Both the position numbers and the translations under genes were made by a program. From Helicobacter labacensis (GTDB lineage Bacteria; Campylobacterota; Campylobacteria; Campylobacterales; Helicobacteraceae): a stretch of DNA of 64,000 bases. A model generated the notes under the pieces. The model did not search any database, had not been told where the DNA came from, and saw only the letters and a list, made by a program, of their open reading frames with translations. The stretch's first letter is position 1. Each line of letters begins with the position of its first letter. Below, in pieces: positions 46,208-54,979 of this stretch. The stretch is taken from contig NZ_QXQQ01000007.1 in the NCBI RefSeq assembly GCF_003660285.1, positions 1 to 64,000 of the forward strand. Direction: 5' to 3'.

Positions 46208-46972
46208 TCATACTCTCACTACAGAAGCCCTTTTGACTTCCCCGCTTCTAGAGTGCCTAAAGCCCCGCAGCAGCACTTCCACGACCGCCCCGCTGGCGTT
46301 GGTGCTAGAGTGGTGGCGTTGGTGCTTGGTGGGGTCGTAAGCTTGCCCCACTTCCAAAGGATCTAGCTGGTAGGGGGTGGCTTGTGCGTAGTAAGCAAAG
46401 AGGGCATAAAAGATTTCTACGAGAGTGTGCACACCCTCTGTGCTTTCTTTAAGCGCGTTATTGGTGTAATCCCAAAGCATTTCAATGTTTTTACCCTGCG
46501 TGCCAATGACTAGAAAAGTAAGCGGATCGCCCTCATTGAAGAGATTGCTAAGTCCTTGTTTGAGCGGAGCGGGCAAGGTCAAAAAGAGTCCGTAGGCTTG
46601 GATTTTGTGTTTTTCTAACTCTGCGTGGGCTTGATCTAATGCCTCCTTAGTGCGCTCTAATTGCGCTTGGGCTTGATCTAACGCCTCTTGCATGTTTTCT
46701 AATTGCGCTTGTTTTTGTCTGTGCGCTTCTTGCAGGGTGAGCAAGTCTTTTTCTAAAGTGGCTAGCTGGGTTTTATAGCCTTGTAATTCCTCTTGCACCT
46801 TGTGTATCTCTTGGCGCGCTCTTTGCTCTTGTTCTGCCATGTGTGTTGCATTGGTTTTTTCTTGGCTTGAAAATAGATTTTTAAAACATTGGATAAAACA
46901 TTGAAACATCGCTTCTTGCACCTCTTGATCTTGGAGTAGGTCTAACACTTGGGTTTTTAGGGGGTTTTGCAT
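46208..46972 (-). CDS. GrpE-like nucleotide-exchange factor with long coiled coil, first copy
   Basis: 254 residues. Residues about 45-125 form a coiled coil with repeated AQLE/ALDQA units. The C-terminal about 46 residues (starting VGQAYDPTKHQRHH, ending EVKRASVVRV) follow the GrpE beta-domain pattern: Gly, Asp-Pro, His, then a Val-rich strand, GF/GY and the final RxA.V.V. True GrpE uses this domain to open the DnaK cleft. It precedes the membrane Hsp70-like gene by nine bases. The house-keeping grpE is expected elsewhere. Confidence 0.75.
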   Translation of the reverse strand: MQNPLKTQVLDLLQDQEVQEAMFQCFIQCFKNLFSSQEKTNATHMAEQEQRARQEIHKVQEELQGYKTQLATLEKDLLTLQEAHRQKQAQLENMQEALDQAQAQLERTKEALDQAHAELEKHKIQAYGLFLTLPAPLKQGLSNLFNEGDPLTFLVIGTQGKNIEMLWDYTNNALKESTEGVHTLVEIFYALFAYYAQATPYQLDPLEVGQAYDPTKHQRHHSSTNASGAVVEVLLRGFRHSRSGEVKRASVVRV

Positions 46973-46974
46973 GC

Positions 46975-48150
46975 TTATCCTTTATTGATGATGCGGATGC
47001 CATTAAACACTTCTTTGGGCTTACCCGGGGTGTTGTGGCGCGCAGGGGTGGGGGGCGTGGATTTGAGATCTTCTCTAAAGGCGATCATCGCCTTTAGAAT
47101 GCTGGTTCTTTTAATGCCTAGAATCTGGTGGCGCAGTTGTTGCGCGTCGTCTAGGGAAGCGCGTTTATTGCCATGCGCGCTCTCGTTGCGGATACTTTGG
47201 AAAGTGCTAATGGTGTCTACAAAGGTTTTAGAGAGAAAGAATTTCAAGGGCACGGGCAGATTAGCGATCAAATTCCTCATCTTGTGTTGAGTCAAGATGA
47301 ATTTATAGGTCCCCAGATTGGGTTTATGGTGTTTCAAGTCGCTAAGGATGTAGGTCGTGCTTTGCACCTGGTAACCCAAGCCCAAAACCCCTGAATCCAC
47401 AGATGCCAAAAATTCTACTAACTCCTTAAAAAAGGCGTAGATCTCTTGCTCCAAGACTTTGGAATACTTGAGGGTGATCGTGCTAAAGTCATATAGGGGG
47501 TCTTGCTTATTGCCCTGAAACTCTAGCTCAGCGTAGATGATATTATCCAAGCTAGCATGGTGGAGTTTGTAGGCGCAATCCCCAAAATTGAGCGCGATTA
47601 GGTGATTTTTCAGGGTTAAAAACTCCTGACTCTTAAAGACATTGGGGTAAAACTTCTGGGGGCTCTCAAAATAGTTTCTCTCTTGTTTCATCTCTATGGA
47701 CAAGGGGTAATCATAGTCATTGCCATAGATTCTAAAGGTGTGGTTGCCGTAGTTGGGGGTGGTAAAATTGGGTAAATACGCATCGCGGATGGTGATAAAA
47801 TCGTTGCGTTCTAGTTCGCATAAATCCGTGATGATGAACCACGCCTCCACAGCGTAATTTTTCTCTTTATAGTAGTTTGGGGCGCGCACCTGCCCTAATT
47901 GCCTTTGCACCGCCTCCACCTTAGCCACAAACAAGCTCGCGTAATTCGTCAAGAAGAGCTGTAAAACATTGCTAGGGCTGGTGTTTTGGTAAATGCGCTG
48001 TAGGGTTTGGGGGAATTTGTGTTCCTTGTCCTTGGATTTAGGGCGAATCTTGCCAAAGGCAACCTTGCCATCTTGCTTGAGAATATCCAAGTGCAATTTA
48101 ATCACATCGTTTTGGTAATAGTCATTGTAGAGAATGAGAAGATTTTGCAT
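46975..48150 (-). CDS. HEPN-like protein at the head of the toxin-system locus
   Basis: 391 residues from the ATG at 48150 with AGGAT upstream. The N-terminal half is alpha/beta of unknown type. The C-terminal helical part has FQSIRNESAHGNKR, i.e. an R-x4-H (RNxxxH) motif at about 321-326, the active-site pattern of HEPN RNases. First gene of the minus-strand run, divergent from the WYL regulator. It could be an RNase effector or a non-enzymatic HEPN scaffold; sequence does not decide. Confidence 0.6.
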   Translation of the reverse strand: MQNLLILYNDYYQNDVIKLHLDILKQDGKVAFGKIRPKSKDKEHKFPQTLQRIYQNTSPSNVLQLFLTNYASLFVAKVEAVQRQLGQVRAPNYYKEKNYAVEAWFIITDLCELERNDFITIRDAYLPNFTTPNYGNHTFRIYGNDYDYPLSIEMKQERNYFESPQKFYPNVFKSQEFLTLKNHLIALNFGDCAYKLHHASLDNIIYAELEFQGNKQDPLYDFSTITLKYSKVLEQEIYAFFKELVEFLASVDSGVLGLGYQVQSTTYILSDLKHHKPNLGTYKFILTQHKMRNLIANLPVPLKFFLSKTFVDTISTFQSIRNESAHGNKRASLDDAQQLRHQILGIKRTSILKAMIAFREDLKSTPPTPARHNTPGKPKEVFNGIRIINKG

Positions 48151-48179
48151 CAAAAATCCTAATAGCCAGTGTTTGCTAG

Positions 48180-48185
48180 ATGATA
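48180..48185 (-). promoter_or_regulatory. Candidate -10 box (TATCAT) for the toxin-system run
   Basis: On the minus strand, about 30 bases before the first gene's ATG at 48150. One mismatch to TATAAT. Confidence 0.35.
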
Positions 48186-48195
48186 CCTAAGTGCT

Positions 48196-48212
48196 GCGAC
48201 AGCTTATGTCGC
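48196..48212. promoter_or_regulatory. Inverted repeat, candidate WYL-regulator operator
   Basis: GCGACA-GCTTA-TGTCGC: perfect 6-bp arms around a 5-base spacer, lying between the start codons at 48150 and 48240 and just upstream of a TAGAAT -10-like box for the regulator. A dimeric regulator could control both directions. Confidence 0.5.
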
Positions 48213-48239
48213 TAGAATAGCTTTTTGTGGAGGAAAAGA

Positions 48240-49104
48240 ATGAAAGACCATGACAAATTAGCCACGCGCCTCTCCCAAATTTTACTCAAGATCAACCAGG
48301 GCGAAGTCTTGCATGTGCGATCGCTCGCCCAAGAGTTTGGCGTGAGTGTGCGCACGATCCAGCGCGATCTCAACCGGTTTGCGCCCTTGATCGTTGGGGG
48401 GGGGGGGGGGGAAGTACCTTTCTTGTGATAAATTAGGCAGACTTCCCCATAATGCCATGTTATCCCTCATCACGCTCAGTGGGGCGCAATCGCTCTACCC
48501 CAGCCTAGAACCCCAATTTTTAAACGATCTTCTGCAAACCCCCCAAACCCTTGTTGTGCGCACGGATTTTGAAGAGATCGCCAGCGCGCAGCAAAGCTTT
48601 ATGGCGATCAAAGAAGCGATTTTGCAACACAGAGTGCTATCCTTTAGCTACAAAAACAAGCCCCGCCAAGCCAATCCTTACAAACTCCTCAATAAACATG
48701 GCATTTGGTATTTGCTAGCGGAGGAGCAAGGTTGTTTAAAGACCTTCACCCTCAAAAAGATCAGCGCGTTAGAGGTGTTGGACGCGCGTTTTAGCCCCCA
48801 AGCGCACACCCTAGCCCAGCTTGACAAACACCCCGGTTGGTTTTGCCAACACCCTATCAAGGCGACTTTGCGTATCCAAAAAGCCGGCGTGCCTTATTTT
48901 TTACGCAAATGCTTTTTTGCCCACCAAGAAACATGTCTCTTAGACAATGGCGATTTAGAAGTGTCTGTGCGTTGCGCGTATGAAGATGAAATCCTCAATT
49001 TCATTAGGGCTTGGATTCCCTACGCCAAGCTCTTAACCCCCAAATGCCTGCAAGCCAAGCTGAAAGCCCAATTACAAGCCTATTTACAAGAATTAGACCC
49101 CTAG
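48240..49104 (+). pseudogene. WYL-domain transcriptional regulator, split by a G16 tract (phase-OFF)
   Basis: From the ATG at 48240 (GGAGG six bases upstream) a winged-helix HTH part reads [20 protein letters not shown]. It enters sixteen G (48396-48411) and stops at 48426-48428. The next frame continues through [14 protein letters not shown] to a WYL domain (KHGIWYLLAEEQ) and ends at 49104. Fifteen or eighteen G would make a 287-residue regulator. WYL proteins regulate defence and stress loci in many bacteria. Divergent to the toxin-system run; convergent with murA, the stop codons overlapping in CTAG. The OFF form would be only an HTH fragment of 62 residues. Confidence 0.88.
48396..48411. 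repeat. G16 contingency tract in WYL regulator
   Basis: Sixteen consecutive G, the longest homopolymer noticed in the window, exactly between the HTH and WYL parts. Confidence 0.92.
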
Positions 49105-50381
49105 GATTTCAGGCGTTTGATCTTGGCTCCCAAAGCGCGCATTTTGGATTCTAGATTCTCATAGCCTCGATCCAAGTGGTAGATGCGGTGCACCCTAGTT
49201 TTGCCCTTAGCCACCAACCCAGCCAACACCAGCGCGCAAGAAGCCCTCAGATCGGTCGCCATCACATCAGCCCCCATGAGTGTGCTCCCCCCCTTGATAC
49301 GCGCTAGCGAACCCTTTAAACTAATTTGTGCGCCCATGCGCTGTAATTCGCTCACATGCATAAAGCGGTTTTCAAAGAGTCGTTCTTCAATCAAACTCCC
49401 CCCATTGCACTGCGTGGCTAGTGCCATAAATTGGGCTTGTAAATCGGTGGGGAAACCGGGGTATTCGGTGGTGATGATCTCAAAGGGGGCGCGTGTGGGA
49501 GCGGGAGATATGCTAATGCTGTGCTGGTTGGGGCTTAATTCTTGGACATCTAGTTTAAAGCCAATTTCGCTAAGTTTGCCCAAAATGGCTTCTAGATGGT
49601 GGGCGTTGGCGTGCGCGCAACACATGCTAGAATTGGTGATCGCCGCTGCGCATAAATAAGTCCCGCATTCAATGCGATCGGGGATGATTTCTATGGGTTT
49701 AAAGCTTAGATTCTCTTGCTGTGTGCCCTGTATACTAATTTCGCTACTCCCCGCCCCGCTAATCTCCACCCCTGCGCTTTGCAAGAACGCACAAAGTTGC
49801 ACCACTTCGGGTTCTTTAGCCGCGTTGATGATCTTGCTCTCTCCTTTGGCTAGCGCGGCAGCCATCACAATATTTTCTGTGCCCGTAACGCTGATCTTAT
49901 CAAAGATAACATCGCAACCCTTGAGCCCGCCCTTTGCCTTGGCTACAATATAGCCCTGTTCGATATGGATGTGCGCGCCCATTTTTTCTAGGGCTTTCAA
50001 GTGTAAGTCCACAGGACGCGCCCCAATGGCACACCCCCCGGGCAAACTCACCTTGCACTTCCCAAAACGCGCTAAGAGCGGACCTAAGACCAAAATAGAA
50101 GCGCGCATTTTGCGCACAATGTCATAGGGGGCTTCTAGGTGAGAGATATGGCTAGCGTCTAGCTTGAGGCTGTGCAAATCCTCCCAATGCGTTTGCACGC
50201 CCAAGTGTTCTAAAAGACTCACCATCGCGCGCACATCGGCTACGGCGGGCAGATTTGTAATGTGGGTATGCGCCCCGCCTAGTAGAGCGCAGGCTAAGAT
50301 AGGCAAAGCGGCGTTTTTAGCCCCTGAGATCGCCACACTACCGCTTAAGGGTTCTTGCCCCTTGATTTCTAAGTAGTCCAT
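49101..50381 (-). CDS. murA: UDP-N-acetylglucosamine 1-carboxyvinyltransferase
   Basis: 426 residues. [11 protein letters not shown] near the N-terminus (catalytic Lys) and the fosfomycin-target Cys in [16 protein letters not shown] (about residue 117). First committed step of peptidoglycan synthesis. Downstream of the HP0647-like gene with no gap. Confidence 0.96.
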   Translation of the reverse strand: MDYLEIKGQEPLSGSVAISGAKNAALPILACALLGGAHTHITNLPAVADVRAMVSLLEHLGVQTHWEDLHSLKLDASHISHLEAPYDIVRKMRASILVLGPLLARFGKCKVSLPGGCAIGARPVDLHLKALEKMGAHIHIEQGYIVAKAKGGLKGCDVIFDKISVTGTENIVMAAALAKGESKIINAAKEPEVVQLCAFLQSAGVEISGAGSSEISIQGTQQENLSFKPIEIIPDRIECGTYLCAAAITNSSMCCAHANAHHLEAILGKLSEIGFKLDVQELSPNQHSISISPAPTRAPFEIITTEYPGFPTDLQAQFMALATQCNGGSLIEERLFENRFMHVSELQRMGAQISLKGSLARIKGGSTLMGADVMATDLRASCALVLAGLVAKGKTRVHRIYHLDRGYENLESKMRALGAKIKRLKS

Positions 50382-50780
50382 TTAGTCCCTTTTCTTGTGT
50401 TTGAGCGCAAGACCTATGGTGTTGGCGATGGATTTAGCCAGCTTGGGGTTGGCATTTTCTAGATCATGCCCGAATTTGATCGTGCGATCGATGTCTAGGT
50501 ATTCGCTCCCTGCAATGTCTTCTACAAAACCTAGCCAATCTCCCTCTTTGACATTTTTAGGCAGAGTGTTGTAGTAGCGCGTAAAATTCTCTAAGAGCAC
50601 CTCAAAATCCCCCTTGGTTTTTAACATTCTAAAATTGCTAATGAGCTCGCTTAAAGAGGGGAGCTTGGCGCGGGGGGGTGGGGGTTGAGAATAGGTGTAA
50701 ACCAGCCCGATAATAAAGACGGGAAAAGCCAGAAAAAACCCCGCACTCCAATAGATCGCATAAAACCACAGATCGCCCAT
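50382..50780 (-). CDS. Conserved membrane-anchored protein (HP0647-like)
   Basis: 132 residues from the ATG at 50780, which overlaps the galU stop (TAATG). One N-terminal membrane helix (FYAIYWSAGFFLAFPVFIIGLVY split by small residues), a Pro-rich linker and a soluble helical C-terminus. Function unknown. Gene order galU-HP0647-murA matches H. pylori as recalled. Confidence 0.75.
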   Translation of the reverse strand: MGDLWFYAIYWSAGFFLAFPVFIIGLVYTYSQPPPPRAKLPSLSELISNFRMLKTKGDFEVLLENFTRYYNTLPKNVKEGDWLGFVEDIAGSEYLDIDRTIKFGHDLENANPKLAKSIANTIGLALKHKKRD

Positions 50781-51604
50781 TAGGCTTTCACCCATTGGTA
50801 AAAATCATTCGTGGCTTGCACAAAGCCATCCATGCTCCCACAGTCGTAGCGCGCGCCCTGAAACTTGTAGGCTAAGACTTGTTTGCGTTGGGATTGCTCC
50901 AAGAGCGCGTCTGTGATTTGGATTTCTTGGTTTTTACCCGGCTTGGTGTTTTTAAGCACACTAAAAATATCCGGGGTTAAGATGTAACGCCCGATGATGG
51001 CTAAATTGCTGGGGGCTTCTTGGGCTTTGGGTTTTTCTACCATGTCCATCACTTGGTAAACCCCATGGGCGATCTCCTGCCCCTTGATAACCCCGTATTT
51101 ATGCACCTCTTCTAGGGGCACCTCCTCAATGGCGACAATACAGCATTGGTATTTGGCATAGAGTTCTACCATTTGGCGCAACACGCCCGGACCTTGGGAG
51201 TTGATGCATAGATCGTCTGCTAGCACCACACAAAAGGGCTCATTGCCAATGAGGGTTTGGGCTGTGTAGATGGCATGCCCTAGCCCCTTCATTTCGTGTT
51301 GGCGGGTGTAGGAAAACTTGCAGGCTTGCATGATCGCGCGGATACTCTTTAGGTATTCTTCTTTATTTGTGCCATTGATCTGGTGTTCTAATTCGTAACT
51401 GATGTCAAAGTGATCTTCAATGGCGCGTTTGCCCCTCCCGGTTACAATCGCCATCGTGTCGCACCCTGCCTCTAGGGCTTCTTCTACGCCATATTGGATC
51501 AAGGGTTTATTCACAATGGGCAACATCTCCTTAGGCATAGCCTTTGTGGCGGGTAAAAAGCGCGTGCCATAGCCCGCAGCAGGAAACAGACATTTTTTAA
51601 TCAT
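50780..51604 (-). CDS. galU: UTP-glucose-1-phosphate uridylyltransferase
   Basis: 274 residues from the ATG at 51604, with AAGGATAACC before it. Nucleotidyltransferase motif AAGYGTRFLPATKAMPKEMLP at the N-terminus, plus GLGHAIYTAQ and VLADDL. Makes UDP-glucose for LPS. Overlaps the end of slt. Confidence 0.95.
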   Translation of the reverse strand: MIKKCLFPAAGYGTRFLPATKAMPKEMLPIVNKPLIQYGVEEALEAGCDTMAIVTGRGKRAIEDHFDISYELEHQINGTNKEEYLKSIRAIMQACKFSYTRQHEMKGLGHAIYTAQTLIGNEPFCVVLADDLCINSQGPGVLRQMVELYAKYQCCIVAIEEVPLEEVHKYGVIKGQEIAHGVYQVMDMVEKPKAQEAPSNLAIIGRYILTPDIFSVLKNTKPGKNQEIQITDALLEQSQRKQVLAYKFQGARYDCGSMDGFVQATNDFYQWVKA

Positions 51605-53252
51605 GGTTATCCTTGTGTTGGAGTGTGTCTTGGAAAAAGGCGTTGAGATCAAGGGGCTTGGCATGGGGAGCAAAAATGCGCTGGTAGATGATGTAATTAG
51701 CCATCACCTTTTGCCCGTAAATGCGTGTTTCTTCATAGGGGATTAATTCCATACTCAGCCATGGTTCAAACTTGCCGGGTTCAAAAAAATGCCTTTGATT
51801 CAAAAGCCGTCTGAAAAACCCGGGACCGGCGTTGTAGCAATAAGCCACAAAGAGAGGGTGTTTAAATTCGGCTTTCAGATAATTGAGGTAGTAATTGCCA
51901 AAGGGAAGGGCGATCTTGGGGTTAAACATGTCGGTGAGCTTAGTGGGACCCACACCCATTTTCTGGGCAAAATTGGGCACATTGAAGGGCATGATCTGCA
52001 TTAAACCTAGAGCATAAGATCGCGAAATCAGCGCGGGCAAGAGCAAACTCTCTTGGCGCGCGATGGCGTAGGCTAGCGCTCTCTCTTGCAGAGAGCCCCA
52101 AGTAATAATGTGTTCGTAGGGAGCTAAAAAGTAATGCTGTTTGGGGTTGTAACGCCCTAAGAAATAAGCTAAATGGGGGAGGGTTTGGGGGGTTTTTAGA
52201 CTCTCTAGTCTTTGATTGCGCGCGGGACCCTCTGGCATCGCCAAAGTCTTGTCCTTAAAAATTTGCCAAGCAAAGGGGTCGCTGATGTCAAAGGGGGGCT
52301 TTTTATGGCGGGCTTGCAGGGTGGTTACTAGCTGGTAGACTGGGGTTTTGTGGAGCTTGAAGTTAGCATAGAGGCTAAAGAGATTGGGATTATCGCTTTG
52401 GCTCAAACTCTCTAAAAGCGCGGAGTCTTGGCTGACTAGGTATTGCCAAAAGAGGGCTTTATCTTTGAGAAAGGGGTTAGTAGCCAAGTAGGCGGTGCGT
52501 TTGAAATAATCCAGCGCGCGCTCTTCTTTGTGTTGCACAAGCGCGTTGATCCCTAGCACAAAAAAGGTTTTGTCATCACTATTAGTGATATGGGCTTTGG
52601 CTAGAGATTTTTTAAAGCGCAAAAAGCGCGCGTCCATCACGATGCGCTGGATAATTTGGTTGAGTTTGGGGTCGTTTTGGTTGATGAAAGATTCGAGCCA
52701 TTCGGGGCTAATGTGGTGGTCTAAGAGTTGGAGGCGTTGTTTGTAGGGCAGGGCGTTGTAAATGAACACCAAAGTGGAAACACTGCTTTTAAACAGGGCT
52801 TTTAAAATGTCATGCTGGAGTAAAATGCCAATGGAGGTGTTGAGTTTGGGGTAGTCTTTGGCAAGCTTGCCTTGCATGAGTTGCAATAGCGCGTGTTGGG
52901 ATTGATCTTTGGCGTTGCTAAAGATTTTAGAAACACTCAAACCCAAGGCGATGCAAGAGGCATCCTTTAGGGCAAGCTCTTTGAAAGACAAGAGACTACA
53001 CAAATTGGGCACACCTAAGCTTAGCGCTTTTTTAGCGCGCATGGCTTCTTGGATCGTTGCACTCTTGTAGGTAACCAACTTGTAAGCCACCTTGGCTTCT
53101 TGGGTCGTGGTGCTCTCTTCTTTAAGAAACATCCAAATGTAAAAATCGCGCGCGATGCCCGCTGGTTTGTTTTTAAGAAACTCTAGGCTTAGAGTTTGCG
53201 CGCCTAAACAGCCACACACACAACACACACACAGGACTCTAAGCACGCTCAC
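51597..53252 (-). CDS. slt: Soluble lytic murein transglycosylase
   Basis: 551 residues from the GTG at 53252, which overlaps the yggT stop (GTGA); a frame reaching 53366 would overlap yggT and lacks a signal peptide start. Signal peptide with a Cys-rich core. The N-terminal part is an alpha-superhelical repeat; the C-terminal catalytic domain has RQESLLLPALISRSYALGLM (catalytic Glu), then QIMP and YCYNAGPGFFRRLL. The signal peptide is encoded by two (CA)5 runs on the plus strand (53213-53233). Confidence 0.92.
   Translation of the reverse strand: MSVLRVLCVCCVCGCLGAQTLSLEFLKNKPAGIARDFYIWMFLKEESTTTQEAKVAYKLVTYKSATIQEAMRAKKALSLGVPNLCSLLSFKELALKDASCIALGLSVSKIFSNAKDQSQHALLQLMQGKLAKDYPKLNTSIGILLQHDILKALFKSSVSTLVFIYNALPYKQRLQLLDHHISPEWLESFINQNDPKLNQIIQRIVMDARFLRFKKSLAKAHITNSDDKTFFVLGINALVQHKEERALDYFKRTAYLATNPFLKDKALFWQYLVSQDSALLESLSQSDNPNLFSLYANFKLHKTPVYQLVTTLQARHKKPPFDISDPFAWQIFKDKTLAMPEGPARNQRLESLKTPQTLPHLAYFLGRYNPKQHYFLAPYEHIITWGSLQERALAYAIARQESLLLPALISRSYALGLMQIMPFNVPNFAQKMGVGPTKLTDMFNPKIALPFGNYYLNYLKAEFKHPLFVAYCYNAGPGFFRRLLNQRHFFEPGKFEPWLSMELIPYEETRIYGQKVMANYIIYQRIFAPHAKPLDLNAFFQDTLQHKDNHD
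53213..53233. repeat. Interrupted (CA)10 repeat in slt signal peptide
   Basis: (CA)5, one extra A, (CA)5 on the plus strand. Short for a contingency locus, but in a position where a shift would abolish the protein. Confidence 0.6.
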
Positions 53253-53542
53253 CCCCGCGCGTAAAGGAACAGGACTTTTACCACAGTCATGTCGATAAAT
53301 TGCAAGGCGATGACCACGGCTAAGGGCGAAAGATCGATTCCATTGAAGAGCAAAAAGGGCAACCACGATCGCACCTTAGCAAAGAGGGGTTCAGTGAGGC
53401 GGTAGAGAATCTGCACTAGGGGGTTATTGGGATCGGGTTTGATGAAACTCAAAATCGAAGCGATGATCACCACCCAAGTATAAATGGTGATCAGGCTGTG
53501 CAAGATGGTAGCCAGCGCGCCTAAGATAGTGTCCACAACCAT
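53249..53542 (-). CDS. YggT family membrane protein
   Basis: 97 residues with two hydrophobic helices (about 12-35 and 63-90) and the YggT landmarks WVVIIASILSFIKPDPNNP and LTEPLFAKVRSWLP. Position between gltX2 and slt matches HP0644 of H. pylori as recalled. Starts as gltX2 ends upstream? No: gltX2 lies downstream of it in transcription and is separated by none or one base. Confidence 0.85.
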   Translation of the reverse strand: MVVDTILGALATILHSLITIYTWVVIIASILSFIKPDPNNPLVQILYRLTEPLFAKVRSWLPFLLFNGIDLSPLAVVIALQFIDMTVVKVLFLYARG

Positions 53543-54878
53543 TAAGAATCCTTTAAGATCAAAATTTCGGAGGCAAAGGCGCGCACAAAGGGGTAGAGCA
53601 AGCGCAACTCCAAGCCACAGGCTTGACCGGTGAATAAGATACGCAAGGGTTTGAAAAAATCCTTGCCCTTAAGTTGGCTAGCCTGCATAGCCACTTGCTT
53701 AAAGTGGGCAAAATCCTCTAGCTGCGCCAAGTTTAAAGTTTGCAAGGCTTTATAAAGCTTTAAGCAGGGATCATAAAAATTCTCCCCCTCATAGTCTTTT
53801 TGGATGTCTTTAGGGCTAAACATGGCTTCCAGCTTGCTTTGCAATTCGCCCACAGTGCTCGAATCCTCTAAAAAAAGGCGGGCTAATTGGGCTTTATTGG
53901 GGTGGTTGAGTTTTAATAGGGTTTGGAGTTCTTGGAGGTCTAGGTTAGCTAGGTGCTTGTGGTTAAGATGGCGCAGATAGGACAAATCAAAGCGCGCGTT
54001 TGTTTTACTCAGTTTGCCTAGTTCAAACCATGCGCAACTCTCATTAAGGCTAAAGATGTCTTTAGGGGGGCTATAGCCTAGCGCAATGAGATAATTGGCT
54101 ACACTTTGGGGCAAAAAACCCTGTTGCAAGAGCCACACCACGCTAGAGGCGGCATCGCGCTTACTCATCTTTTTGCCCGTTTCGTGGTTGAGAATGAGGG
54201 GCAAATGCGCGTAGGCGATCTGTGTGTGAGCAACCCCTAAGACTTGGGCTAGGGCTTGTTGGATGAGGATTTGCTTAGGGGTGTTGCTAATGTGATCTTC
54301 GCCTCGAATGATGTAGCTAATCTTGTAAGTGAAATCATCGCACGCGCAGGCGAAATTGTAAGTGGGGGTCTTATTGGCGCGCAGGATCACAAAGCTGTCC
54401 AATTCATGGGGTTCAAAGCTAATCACGCCCTTGATTTGGTCTGTAAATTTGAGCGCGCGCATGCTCCCCCTCAAGCGCACCACTGGGTGGGGGTTACTTT
54501 TTGCTTGCAAGAGCGCCCATGCGTCATGGTAGCGAAAGGGGCGTTTTTCTTGTATGGCGCGCTGTTTTTGATCCTCTAAAAACTCTGGGGTGCAGTGGCA
54601 ATAAAAAGCCAAGCCATGTTCTAAGAGTCTTTGGGCGTAGTCTAAATGTGTGGGCAAGTTTGCGCTCTGGTAGATGAGTTGATCCCAAGAAATCCCCATA
54701 GCCCTTAAGAGATCTAAGATTTCTTGTCCTTATGGGGGATATTGCGCGCGGTGTCGGTGTCTTCAATGCGCACCATCAAGGGGCGTTGGAGTCGTTTAGC
54801 GGTGATAAAGTTGAGCAAGGCGGCGCGCAAATTGCCAATATGCATGTCCCCAGTGGGCGAAGGCGCGAAACGGAGCAT
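53542..54878 (-). pseudogene. gltX2: Second glutamyl-tRNA synthetase, frameshifted after about 55 codons
   Basis: The ATG at 54878 starts [20 protein letters not shown] (class I HIGN signature). After RNIPHKDK the frame shifts and stops near 54724; a base lost in the A/G run at about 54725 explains it. The rest (RAMGISWDQLIYQS..., KMSKRDAASSVVW, i.e. KMSKR) is open in the next frame to 53542. One inserted base would give 445 residues, the normal size. In Helicobacter, GltX2 charges tRNA-Gln with Glu for GatCAB (established), so it should be essential; an assembly error is therefore the leading explanation. Confidence 0.8.
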
Positions 54879-54979
54879 TAAAAGCCTTTTTTGCGTAGAA
54901 TTATAGCCACTCTTGTTTATTACAAACTTGAGAAAACCTACAGCTTGAGATTTTTACTCGCTAGATTAAAAGGAAGATC

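Noticed and set aside
33321-48150. Simple integrated prophage or ICE
   Set aside because: No integrase, capsid, tail, relaxase or type IV genes; flanks are ordinary housekeeping genes.
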